Source: an uncultured Clostridia bacterium (lineage in GTDB: Bacteria > Bacillota > Clostridia > TANB77 > CAG-508). From it: a stretch of DNA of 40,403 nt. Of the stretch, positions 8,839 through 16,465 are shown in pieces. Location: the NCBI GenBank assembly GCA_944393465.1, contig CALYAG010000003.1, positions 1 through 40,403 of the forward strand, read 5' to 3'. A program made the position numbers and the translations under genes. The notes under the pieces are model-generated. The model worked only from the letters and a program-made list of their open reading frames with translations, made no database searches and had not been told where the DNA came from. Within the stretch, counting starts at the first letter, position 1. Each line of letters starts with the position of its first letter.

Positions 8839-9552
8839 TTATTTATTATCAACAATAGTTCCTATATTTTCGCCTTTTACAGCTCTTATGATGTTTTCTG
8901 GATCACTCATAGCAAACACTACAAGTGGTATATTATTATCTTTGCAAAGTGAAATTGCTGTTGAATCCATAACTTTTAAATCTTTTTCTAATATTTCTTG
9001 ATAAGAAACATGATCTAGCTTTTTAGCTGATTTATCTATTTTAGGGTCTGCTGTATAAACTCCATCAATAGTTTTTGCGACTAAAATAGCATCTACATCC
9101 ATTTCTGCTGCTCTTAAAGCTGCAGTTGTATCTGTTGAGAAAAATGGGTGTCCTGTGCCACAAGCAAAAATAACAATTCTATCTTTATCTAAATGTCTTT
9201 CTGCTCTTCTTTGAATAAATGGTTCTGCAATTTGCCTCATTTCAATTGCTGTTTGAAGTCTTGCCTGCATACCTCTTTTTTCAATTGCATCTTGAAGGGC
9301 TAGTCCATTCATAACTGTTGCAAGCATTCCCATATAATCTGCTGTGGTTTTTACCATGCCTTCTCCATATTTGCCTCTCCAAAAGTTTCCACCACCAACT
9401 ACTATAGAAATTTTTACTCCCATATCGTGGACCTTTTTTATAGCATCACATATGCCGTTCATAGTATCTTTGTCAATACCTACTTTGCTATCTCCTGCTA
9501 ATGCTTCTCCACTTAATTTTAATAATATTTTTTTGTACTTAACTTGTTCCAA
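8839..9552 (-). CDS. pyrH: Uridylate kinase
   Basis: The bacterial hexameric UMP kinase makes UDP from UMP in pyrimidine nucleotide synthesis. [13 protein letters not shown] near the N-terminus, VGGGNFWRG, and the [20 protein letters not shown] segment identify the amino-acid kinase fold family. Translation appears to begin at a TTG: AAAGGAG is eight bases upstream and no in-frame ATG fits. An ATG immediately followed by TAA overlaps the ribosome binding site but is too close to be used. Unlike in many genomes, rpsB and tsf are not upstream; the neighbour is a small HTH gene ending at 9772. Confidence 0.96.
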   Translation of the reverse strand: MEQVKYKKILLKLSGEALAGDSKVGIDKDTMNGICDAIKKVHDMGVKISIVVGGGNFWRGKYGEGMVKTTADYMGMLATVMNGLALQDAIEKRGMQARLQTAIEMRQIAEPFIQRRAERHLDKDRIVIFACGTGHPFFSTDTTAALRAAEMDVDAILVAKTIDGVYTADPKIDKSAKKLDHVSYQEILEKDLKVMDSTAISLCKDNNIPLVVFAMSDPENIIRAVKGENIGTIVDNK

Positions 9553-9570
9553 AGTTACATCTCCTTTGCT

Positions 9571-9611
9571 GTGCTTTTTTAGTTTCTAATGTTTATGAAA
9601 CGGCAAAGCAC
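9571..9611 (-). other. Two-tier hairpin in the pyrH leader
   Basis: The outer arms GTGCTTT (9605-9611 read on the minus strand) and AAAGCAC (9571-9577) and the inner arms GTTTC and GAAAC could pair just upstream of the pyrH ribosome binding site. The structure is modest and could be chance in AT-rich sequence. I could not identify a convincing promoter in this leader. Confidence 0.3.
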
Positions 9612-9696
9612 TTATGTAAATTTATTTGCTTTATTTCAAGGTGTATTCTATCATAGAAAAGGAAAAACTTAAATAGGTTTGGAGAAAAAAATTGAG

Positions 9697-9728
9697 AAAA
9701 AATTGGATAAGTATTGTTCCAATTTTTT
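9697..9728 (-). terminator. Intrinsic terminator after the HTH gene (possibly bidirectional)
   Basis: Perfect 11-base arms (9697-9707 and 9718-9728) enclose a 10-base loop. On either strand the 3' arm ends in a run of T. It separates the HTH gene (stop at 9772) from the pyrH leader. Confidence 0.7.
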
Positions 9729-9771
9729 CAATTTCATAAAGTGTATAATTTTAAAATATTATTGTATCAAT

Positions 9772-10092
9772 TTAATTTATATTTTTATTTTCGAAATTTT
9801 CTTTCACTTCATCAACCAATTTAATATTATAAATCATACTTTCTAATATATTAATAAACATTTTCGAATTTCCAGTTAATTGATAGGTCAAATCAAATAA
9901 TTTTTTAAAAGTTGGGTTATATTTTCCACTCTCAATTTTTTCTAACATGTTATAGTCAATATTTAACTTTTTTGCCATATCATCTTTGGTCAAACTATTT
10001 AATTTTTTATATTTTACAAAGTTTTCAGAGATAGTATACAACATTTCTACTTTTTTCATAACATTAATTGAATTTTCATCTATACTTTTCAT
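9772..10092 (-). CDS. Small XRE-type helix-turn-helix protein
   Basis: The 106-residue protein has a helix-turn-helix at about residues 32-62: LTKDDMAKKLNIDYNMLEKI, then ESGKYNPTFKKLFDL. The spacing and the ESG-x-x-NPT turn are typical of the Cro/C1 (XRE) fold. The rest is charged helix without a recognisable effector domain. It is probably a DNA-binding regulator; the target is unknown. It has its own good promoter with a perfect inverted repeat immediately upstream, which would suit autoregulation (inference). The ribosome binding site is AAAGGA about ten bases before the ATG. Confidence 0.8.
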   Translation of the reverse strand: MKSIDENSINVMKKVEMLYTISENFVKYKKLNSLTKDDMAKKLNIDYNMLEKIESGKYNPTFKKLFDLTYQLTGNSKMFINILESMIYNIKLVDEVKENFENKNIN

Positions 10093-10125
10093 TTAGTATT
10101 TTCCTTTCGTTTTTTCGTCAAATAT

Positions 10126-10154
10126 AATATACTTTATTTTTTAAAATAAGTCAA
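10126..10154 (-). promoter_or_regulatory. Sigma-A-like promoter of the HTH gene
   Basis: On the minus strand, TTGACT (10149-10154) and TATATT (10126-10131) are 17 bases apart. This predicts a start near 10119, about 27 bases before the HTH start codon at 10092. Confidence 0.7.
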
Positions 10155-10160
10155 CAAAAA

Positions 10161-10189
10161 AATACTATACAATTTTTTAGTATAGTATT
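10161..10189 (-). promoter_or_regulatory. Perfect inverted repeat next to the HTH promoter; terminator and/or operator
   Basis: Ten-base arms AATACTATAC and GTATAGTATT (10161-10170, 10180-10189) flank a 9-base loop. On the minus strand the hairpin is followed by a run of seven T, so it can end transcription coming from the ftsK relic. It also lies six bases upstream of the -35 box of the HTH gene, a plausible operator position. Confidence 0.55.
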
Positions 10190-10241
10190 CATTTTTTATA
10201 CATATTCATTTTTAATTTTTTTGTTGTCAAATTTAATTAAG

Positions 10242-10876
10242 TTATAAACTAGGTTCCTTTTTCAATTTATTCCATCTTTCTTTTGACATTAATACTTCTC
10301 TTGGTTTACTTCCTTGATAACCCGAAATAATACCTCTCTGCTCCATTTGGTCTATTATTCTGCCTGCTCTTGCATAACCTAATTTAAATCTTCTTTGTAT
10401 AAATGAAGTAGAAGCTTGTCCCGTTTCTATAACTGCTTCAATAGCTTCATTTAGTAGTGGATCAGCATCATCATATTCTTCATCATCTTCCACTGCATTC
10501 TCATTTTCTCCACTCTTCTCAATCAGTTCAATCAAATTTACATCATATTGCATTTTATCTTCTTGTCTTAAAAATTCAACAACATTTTCAACTTCTTTTT
10601 CAGATATATATGCACCTTGAATTCTAAGCTTAATGCTAAATCGTCTTTTAAACTTTTTATTTTATTTACCCTAACTCCTATACCCAATTTTATTTGATAT
10701 GTAATAAATGTTGGACCAATTAATACATTTTGGACTTTTGCATTTATTTCCAAACTATATAAAGTATTTTGTAATTTTTTTGCGCTATATTCTACTTTCT
10801 CTACATTTTCATTGTCACTATTTGTACTATTCAATAATGTTATTGGTGGAAATTTATATTCGTTCATTTTATACAA
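10242..10876 (-). pseudogene. Relic of an ftsK/spoIIIE DNA translocase gene
   Basis: Two adjacent reading frames are pieces of one broken gene. The upstream frame (10568-10876) begins like the start of the FtsK/SpoIIIE motor region: YKFPPITLLN, then AKKLQNTLYSLEINAKVQNV and GPTFITYQIKLGIGVRVNKI. The downstream frame (10242-10553) is an FtsK gamma winged helix: DPLLNEAIEAVIETGQASTS, FIQRRFKLGYARAGRIIDQM, GSKPREVLMS. Reading back beyond its first ATG in the same frame gives RIQGAYISEKEVENVVEFL, which in intact proteins follows the ATPase core. The two parts therefore meet near 10625-10640 after loss of roughly 300 codons and a change of frame. The N-terminal membrane region is also absent. Walker A and B motifs are missing, so it cannot translocate DNA. 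A complete copy is presumably elsewhere. Confidence 0.85.
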
Positions 10877-10917
10877 TATTCCTTCTATTTTTTCTAATCA
10901 ACTAACCTTTTTAATCT

Positions 10918-11556
10918 TTAATTTGCACATTTCTTGCATGGAGTTAATCCTCTCGAAATTGCGTCAGCTTTTGTTGTGGCTTTAGCATTTTTACCCGCGC
11001 AGGCAGATGAATAATGATATCTCTTTCCAGTAGGAGTAATATATACAGTCATGCTATCTCCCTTATTGGAGTTTACTGAAGTTGAGCTTGAACTAGAAGT
11101 TCCTGTGCTTTTGCTACTTGTACTACTTTTTTTATTTGAAGTGGTTGACTTTGTAGTAGTTGTGCCACTTGTTGTAGTTTTTGATGAGCTTTCAGTACTA
11201 GAAGAGCTATTGGACTTACTACTAGATTTGCTGGCATTAGTATCTGATGATGTTTGACTCTGCCCAGTTTTAGTACTTTCTACTTTTTCATTATTGTTCG
11301 TTTCTACTTTACTACTTTCATTATTTGTCGTGTTTATAATCTCGGTTTTTTCTTGATTTTGCCCAATAGTATTTTCTAATTGATTTGTCAATGTACTATT
11401 TGATATATTATTAGCTGTAATTTCGTTATTTTTATTAATATTAGTGCTAATAACATCATTTTTTGCTGTTGTATTTTGATTACTTGTAATCATACCTATA
11501 ATAATCAATAAAATGATTATTCCAACTATAATTAGTTGTTTCTTATACTTTTTCAT
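10918..11556 (-). CDS. Membrane-anchored Ser/Thr-rich protein with a C-terminal Cys/His motif
   Basis: The 212-residue protein starts with a basic segment and one hydrophobic helix (residues 7-24), giving a signal anchor. It continues with a long Ser/Thr/Asn/Lys-rich linker (25-165) and ends with a compact domain (168-212). That domain contains VYITPTGKRYHYSSACAGKN and then GLTPCKKCAN, with H181, C186, C207 and C210. An H-x4-C followed by C-x2-C at the end of exported Clostridial proteins suggests a metal site, but I cannot assign a function. AGGGGGAT forms the ribosome binding site. It is transcribed toward the ftsK relic, and a repeat pair plus the cpsB terminator lie upstream. Confidence 0.7.
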   Translation of the reverse strand: MKKYKKQLIIVGIIILLIIIGMITSNQNTTAKNDVISTNINKNNEITANNISNSTLTNQLENTIGQNQEKTEIINTTNNESSKVETNNNEKVESTKTGQSQTSSDTNASKSSSKSNSSSSTESSSKTTTSGTTTTKSTTSNKKSSTSSKSTGTSSSSSTSVNSNKGDSMTVYITPTGKRYHYSSACAGKNAKATTKADAISRGLTPCKKCAN

Positions 11557-11654
11557 TTAATTATCCCCCTTCAAGCTTTATTAACAAGTTTATTATATTC
11601 TTCTTTGCAAAAATTGTCAAATTTTGTATTTTATGGTCATCATTAATTGAAAAT

Positions 11655-11725
11655 ATTTTTCGATTTAGGACCGTCCCCAACTGAAAATTTTTTTCATTTT
11701 AGGACCGTCCCCAACTGAAAAAAAA
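11655..11725. repeat. Two GGGGACGGTCC-family repeats in tandem
   Basis: The GGACCGTCCCC cores are at 11668-11678 and 11702-11712, 34 bases apart, in the same orientation. The gene-proximal copy is continuous with the T-run of the cpsB terminator. The remaining part of the 11557-11743 gap is AT-rich and without a gene. Confidence 0.9.
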
Positions 11726-11743
11726 TGGCGTAAAGCCATTTTT
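11714..11743 (-). terminator. Intrinsic terminator of the cpsC-cpsD-cpsB operon
   Basis: The arms AAAAATGGC (11721-11729) and GCCATTTTT (11735-11743) flank a 5-base loop immediately after the cpsB stop codon. On the minus strand the hairpin is followed by eight T, which run straight into the repeat end TTTCAGTTGGGG. Confidence 0.85.
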
Positions 11744-12499
11744 TCATCTTCTTCCTTTTTTAATTTTTTTAGGCATTTTTATATCAAACTCTTCATTATT
11801 CATTATGCATCTTGGGTTAAGTTCACTAAGTTCATAAAATTTATCCTTGCCTATTTTCTTTCTAAACTCTCTTTTAATATCACTCATTCTAGTATAAATG
11901 CTGTCAGCTCTGTGGTTGTCAGTTCCTAAAAAATGTACCGCATCGGCCTCCAACAATTTATGCAAAGTTTCTTTAGCTCTAGATCCATATCTTCCTATAA
12001 TGCTTGCATAATTGCACTGCAAAAGCGCACCATCTTCAACCCATTCAATAGCTATATTGGAGTCATCTTGTACCTGCTCATATCTTTCAGGGTGAGCTAT
12101 AATAGGAATGAGCTTCATATTTAATAATCGGTTGATTACCTCACTTGTATACATTACTTTTGCCCTTAAAGGTAATTCAAAAAGTACATACCTACTGTTG
12201 CAAAGTGTTGGGACTTCATCAGCTTCTATCAATTTTGGAAAATCACTAGATATGTAACCTTCCGCTCCAATATGAAGCTTAATATTCAACCCCTCTTCTT
12301 CTATTTTTTGATTTAATGCTTCAATAATAAATTTTCTATCTCTTTTACTAAACTCATATTCGCCATCTATGTAATGTGAAGTTGCAAATATATCAGAAAA
12401 GCCTGCATTGCAGGCTTCATTTAGAATTTTAAAGGTTTCTGCAATATCTCTTGCTCCATCATCTACATTTGGCAATATGTGCGAATGAACGTCTATCAT
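11744..12499 (-). CDS. cpsB: CpsB/YwqE-type protein-tyrosine phosphatase (PHP family)
   Basis: This is a manganese-dependent phosphatase that dephosphorylates the cognate BY-kinase CpsD and so controls polysaccharide chain assembly. The N-terminus IDVHSHILPNVDDGA gives the metal ligands of the PHP fold. Further motifs are ATSHY, GAEGYIS, PIIAHPERYE and LGTDNHR. Length is about 251 residues, as in the family. An ATG three codons earlier (12508) touches the GAAAGG site with no spacing, whereas the ATG at 12499 is nine bases away, so I chose the latter. It is the last gene of the cpsC-cpsD-cpsB unit. Confidence 0.95.
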   Translation of the reverse strand: MIDVHSHILPNVDDGARDIAETFKILNEACNAGFSDIFATSHYIDGEYEFSKRDRKFIIEALNQKIEEEGLNIKLHIGAEGYISSDFPKLIEADEVPTLCNSRYVLFELPLRAKVMYTSEVINRLLNMKLIPIIAHPERYEQVQDDSNIAIEWVEDGALLQCNYASIIGRYGSRAKETLHKLLEADAVHFLGTDNHRADSIYTRMSDIKREFRKKIGKDKFYELSELNPRCIMNNEEFDIKMPKKIKKGRR

Positions 12500-12561
12500 A
12501 AAATCCATCCTTTCAATAATAGCTCAAAATTTGCTACTAAATGTATATTGGGCTCCAAATA

Positions 12562-13629
12562 CTATTTATAATTTTTTATGCTCTCTAGTATTTCCTTTGC
12601 CTTATCTGATGGTACTTCTCTCATTTGTGAAAACCTTTTTCCATTACTTTTTTGTATTTCTTTTTTTATTTTTTCCTCAGTATCTTTAACTTTATCATTT
12701 ATGTAATTGTCAATATTTTCTTTTTCAACAGGTTTTGCAACATTTTCATCTTTAAATCTTCTTGTATTATTATCTTGTTTTTCTACCTCTGTTTTAGTTA
12801 TTTTTGGACTACTTTCTATATCTTTTTTAACTATTTTAGGCTCACTTTCATATTTTGCATTTTGTTCAAAATCATTTTTTACTCTTTTTGGTTCTTTAAC
12901 CTTTGCAGAACTTTTTACAATTGTGCTTGGGGCATTACTACTTGAATAATAATATTTGTTCTCATATTTTTTATTAGAAATTTGTACTCTGTTTAATACA
13001 ACTCCTGCAATATGACCGCCAACCTGAATTATACGTTTTTTTGCCTCTTTTAAATCATCTATTTTAGTGTATTTGTAACTTGTAACTAAAACTGTATTAT
13101 CTACCAATCTAGAAATAATTGTTGAATCTGTAACTAACAAACAAGGTGCTCCATCAAAAATAACGACATCAAAATTTCTAGAAACCTCATCCAAAAGATT
13201 AATTAGTTTGTCTGACATTAAAAGTTCTGATGGGTTTGGTGGAATATTTCCACTTGGTAATAAATATAAATTTTCAATATTTGTATCTTTTATGCAATCA
13301 AAAATAGATATATTTTGTCTTCTACCCACATCATTAATTCCTGATAAATAATTAGAAAAACCAGGAACATTTGGAATTTGGAATATTTTATGTTGCCTTG
13401 GTTTACGCATATCTGCATCTATAATCAAAGTTTTTGTACCAGTTTGAGCAAATGTAGTTGCTAGGTTAGCAGAAACCCAACTTTTGCCTTCGGCTTGCAC
13501 TGTACTTGTAATTAACAATGTTTGGCACTCTGCTGCTCTATTCATAAATTGCAAATTTGTTCTTAGAGCTCTAAAAACTTCAGATATAGGAGACTTTGGA
13601 TCAGATTGAGTTATAATTTCCTTTTTCAT
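12562..13629 (-). CDS. cpsD: CpsD/CapB-type bacterial tyrosine kinase
   Basis: This is a cytoplasmic BY-kinase that works with the membrane protein encoded just upstream; its autophosphorylation state sets polysaccharide export or chain length. The P-loop STVQAEGKSW holds K49/S50, Walker A' is LIIDADMRKP (D71, D73), and Walker B is VVIFDGAP (D159). The P-loop departs from the common PGEGKST form: Ala replaces Gly before EGKS, and Trp follows where Thr is usual. A small tyrosine cluster (Y222, Y226-Y228) is the likely phosphorylation site. After it comes a Lys/Glu-rich tail of about 120 residues not normally found, making the protein 355 residues instead of 230-250. It ends 1 base before cpsC's stop region, in one operon. 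Confidence 0.92.
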   Translation of the reverse strand: MKKEIITQSDPKSPISEVFRALRTNLQFMNRAAECQTLLITSTVQAEGKSWVSANLATTFAQTGTKTLIIDADMRKPRQHKIFQIPNVPGFSNYLSGINDVGRRQNISIFDCIKDTNIENLYLLPSGNIPPNPSELLMSDKLINLLDEVSRNFDVVIFDGAPCLLVTDSTIISRLVDNTVLVTSYKYTKIDDLKEAKKRIIQVGGHIAGVVLNRVQISNKKYENKYYYSSSNAPSTIVKSSAKVKEPKRVKNDFEQNAKYESEPKIVKKDIESSPKITKTEVEKQDNNTRRFKDENVAKPVEKENIDNYINDKVKDTEEKIKKEIQKSNGKRFSQMREVPSDKAKEILESIKNYK

Positions 13630-14331
13630 TTATTTTCTCCTCCCTTGATTAAATTCATATACTGGTATTTCAGCAATAACATTTAAGCCTGTAGCCTTTT
13701 CAATGTCACTGCTGCTCTTTACAGTATTATCAAGCAAATTTGCAATAACTGCATAAACTACTGCAAGTACAACTCCAATTGCAGCAAACATAACAATATC
13801 TTTAGTATGATTTATGTTGCTTGGAGAAGTTGGCACTTTTGCATCATCAAGAGGTTTAATATTTTGCATATCATAAAGCTCAGCAACTCTATCTGTAAAA
13901 ACTTTCCTTATTTCATTTGCAATTTTTGCAGCTAACTCTGCATTTGAATTTTCAACTGTAATTTGAATTACTTGTGAATTAGTTGCAGACGTAACAGTTA
14001 TTTGACTTTTAAGTGCATCATCTGAAATATTTAATCCTAGGTTACTTATTACTTTGCTCACTACTGAATCACTCGTGGCTATTTCTCTATATGTAGACAA
14101 AAGTGAATTATTTAATGTTACCTCTGTTTGTGTAACTCCAGCGTTTTCCTCTTCATTACTTTCAGTATTACTTGTTAAAATTGCTGTTGATGTGGCCTTA
14201 TAAAGTGGGCTTACAAAAAATGTTGTGTAAACATAACCAGCCACTATGCATAAAAGTATTATTATAATTATTCCTATTTTTCTATCCCAAAACATATCGA
14301 ATATATCTTTTAAGTTTATCTCTTCTTCCAT
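13630..14331 (-). CDS. cpsC: CpsC/Wzz-type chain-length regulator
   Basis: This is a membrane activator of the BY-kinase and determinant of polysaccharide chain length. It has a short cytoplasmic N-terminus (EEEINLKDIFDMFWDRK), a first membrane helix, and an external domain that starts with the Wzz signature (SPLYKATSTAIL). A proline-rich segment before the second helix (DDAKVPTSPSNI) is typical. A short cytoplasmic tail ends in NQGRRK. The frame stays open up to 14409, but the promoter at 14381-14409 lies inside that extension. GGAGG is four bases before the ATG at 14331, so that start is used (233 residues). Confidence 0.92.
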   Translation of the reverse strand: MEEEINLKDIFDMFWDRKIGIIIIILLCIVAGYVYTTFFVSPLYKATSTAILTSNTESNEEENAGVTQTEVTLNNSLLSTYREIATSDSVVSKVISNLGLNISDDALKSQITVTSATNSQVIQITVENSNAELAAKIANEIRKVFTDRVAELYDMQNIKPLDDAKVPTSPSNINHTKDIVMFAAIGVVLAVVYAVIANLLDNTVKSSSDIEKATGLNVIAEIPVYEFNQGRRK

Positions 14332-14380
14332 TTTTCCTCCATTTATTAGTTCGTTTCTTTTGTACAAATTTGACATTAAT

Positions 14381-14409
14381 ATTGTAGCATACAAAAATTT
14401 CATAATCAA
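14381..14409 (-). promoter_or_regulatory. Sigma-A-like promoter of cpsC-cpsD-cpsB
   Basis: On the minus strand, TTGATT (14404-14409) and TACAAT (14381-14386) are spaced by 17 bases. The predicted start near 14374 leaves a leader of about 43 bases before the cpsC ATG. It would allow the phosphoregulatory genes to be expressed separately from the long biosynthetic operon upstream. Confidence 0.7.
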
Positions 14410-14446
14410 TACATAAATGTTTCTTTTTTTACAAACTTTTGCCCCA

Positions 14447-15487
14447 TTAATTATTATTTAATTTTCTTAATTTATTCGTTAAATAATTAACTATTTTATT
14501 TGTAAAATACGAATATACTATAACAACTACAACATACATAATAGTCATAATCTCAGCATTAAATATTCGTGATAGAAAAATTTCATACGCAAAAGACATT
14601 ACCATATTTACTACTGAATGATTTAAATACATAGCATATGTTAAATCCCCATTATTTTTATAAATTTCTTTGTTAAATAGCTTCGAACTTATACTTTTCT
14701 GGCAATATGCAAACATTATAAGCAATGGGAATAATATTAAACAATACATTTCGTAATCAGTTTGAAATAAAATTATATATGCTAGTAAAACATATGTTGA
14801 TATTTCAACTATAAAGGCAATAATTTTTCTCTTCACTATTAAACACTCTATTTTATTAGAATATCTATTTAATATTTCTGCAAGTAAACATCCAATCATA
14901 AGATCTGCCATACCTCTTAATAATGGCAAATATAATCCATTTATATTGCTCCAGTTTTCTATTGAATTCGAATTTGACTTTATAAGATTAAATGTAAATA
15001 TAATAAAAACAGGTCCTAAAATTCTTAGAAATACTTTTTCATCTTTTTTTAGGATTCCATAAATTATATATCCTCCAATTATTAAAACTGAAATATACCA
15101 AATTGGCGTATTTAATCCACCATCTAAAAAGCCAATATTTTGTATCATAAATAGTTCTGCAAGTATTTTGTATGTAATATTTACAACATCAAAATCATTT
15201 TTTATAATTTGACTACATACTACTGTCAATAGGCAGATTATAAGTGAGAATATATAATGTGGATACATTCTTTTTACTTTTTTCATTGTATATTGTAAAG
15301 CATCTTGTTTTTTATTTTTTTGAAAATTTTGAAATAAGTAAAAACCTGATAATATAAAGAAGAATTCCACACATAAGTACCCACTATGTATAAAAATTAC
15401 ATTAATAGCCCCTTGAAAATGATGAATGCAAATTATAATCATAAAAATCATTCTAAAAAAGTCAATCACATAATTTCTTTTTTTCAT
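14447..15487 (-). CDS. Acyltransferase-3 family membrane protein
   Basis: This is a membrane O-acyltransferase of the OafA/NodX type (PF01757), likely adding acetyl or a similar group to the polysaccharide or its precursor. N-terminal features are RNYVIDFFRMIFMIIICIHH and GYLCVEFFFILSGFYLF, both typical of the family. About ten membrane segments are visible in 346 residues. There is no C-terminal SGNH domain. A GGGGAG ribosome binding site lies eight bases before the ATG. It is the last gene of the biosynthetic operon, 135 bases after the SDR gene, and that gap shows no gene. Confidence 0.9.
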   Translation of the reverse strand: MKKRNYVIDFFRMIFMIIICIHHFQGAINVIFIHSGYLCVEFFFILSGFYLFQNFQKNKKQDALQYTMKKVKRMYPHYIFSLIICLLTVVCSQIIKNDFDVVNITYKILAELFMIQNIGFLDGGLNTPIWYISVLIIGGYIIYGILKKDEKVFLRILGPVFIIFTFNLIKSNSNSIENWSNINGLYLPLLRGMADLMIGCLLAEILNRYSNKIECLIVKRKIIAFIVEISTYVLLAYIILFQTDYEMYCLILFPLLIMFAYCQKSISSKLFNKEIYKNNGDLTYAMYLNHSVVNMVMSFAYEIFLSRIFNAEIMTIMYVVVVIVYSYFTNKIVNYLTNKLRKLNNN

Positions 15488-15622
15488 AGTCTAAACTCCC
15501 CGTTACAATTTTTATTTATTTAATTTACTCAATTTATATTAGTTTATAATCAGAAACTACTCATATTAAATCTGTTTTATACAACATTTCTACATATATA
15601 AATTTTTATTGACTATATTCAC

Positions 15623-16463
15623 TTAATTTTTCCACCAAGGGTTTAAATGTTGTCCACCATCACAATAAATAATCTCACCTGATATACATCTTGAATTTTC
15701 ACTTGCTAAAAATTCTACTACTTCTGCAACTTCTTCTGGAATAAAATATCTACCAGATGCATTATTCGCATATAAATCGTCATCTCTAGAAATGCCAGTC
15801 ATTTCAGTTGCCGTGACACCGAGGAGCAACAGCATTTACTCTTATTCCATCTTTATAATATTTTCTAGACAAGCCTTCAGTTAGGCTATTAAGTGCTACT
15901 TTAGTTAAGCCATATGGCAAATAATCACACTGAGCGCCTCTTTCAGATGACATAAAAATAATATTACCTGTCAACTGTTTTTCTTTTATCTCTTTTATAT
16001 ATTCTTTTGCTAAAAAATATGCTCCTTCTAGGTTTGTGCCAATTTGTTTTTCAAACTTTTCTTTATCTACATTTTCTAAATCTCCTTCATGAAGTGAAAT
16101 TCCTGCATTATTTATCAAGCAATCTATATGTCCATACTTATTGAATAACTCTCCCATAAATTCAGGAAATTTATCTATTGAATTCATATCCATTTGTTGA
16201 ATTTCTACTTCTTTACCAAGTTTCTTTTGAGCTCTTTCTAAATTTTCCTTATTTCGTCCTGTAATAATAACTTTAGCTCCATCATAAATAAATTTTTTTG
16301 ACATATAGTAGCCTAATCCCCTTGAACCACCAGTTATGAGAATATTTTTATTTTTAAACATGTCTTTGTTTGTTTTTTGTACAACTTCAATTTTTACAAT
16401 TGTTGGTTTATGATCTTTATAAATATATCTGATTGCATTCTTTATATACTTTTTTATACTCAT
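15623..16463 (-). pseudogene. Short-chain dehydrogenase/reductase with a frameshift
   Basis: Two overlapping frames make one SDR. The first part (15804-16463) has TGGSRGLG (44-51), NNAG (118-121) and the catalytic Y184-x3-K188 in YGLTK. The second (15623-15835) supplies the substrate-loop and C-terminus, including VTATEMTGI, SGEIIYCDGG and HLNPWWKN. An extra base at 15821 (C on the coding strand) breaks the frame after VNAVAP; without it the sequence reads VNAVAPGVTATEM. It may be a true mutation or an assembly error. The active-site residues lie before the break. A basic, amphipathic N-terminal extension of about 34 residues precedes the Rossmann fold. The start is two bases after the MenD-like gene, with an AGAGG site, so the two are translationally coupled. 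It probably reduces the keto product of the TPP enzyme (inference). Confidence 0.85.
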
Positions 16464-16465
16464 AG

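Noticed and set aside
9559..9564. ATG-TAA minimal reading frame in the pyrH ribosome binding site as a regulatory start-stop
   Set aside because: The ATG touches the GGAG sequence, leaving no spacing for initiation.
14332..14409. Longer N-terminus for CpsC
   Set aside because: The extension contains the promoter boxes and has no ribosome binding site, while GGAGG precedes the ATG at 14331.
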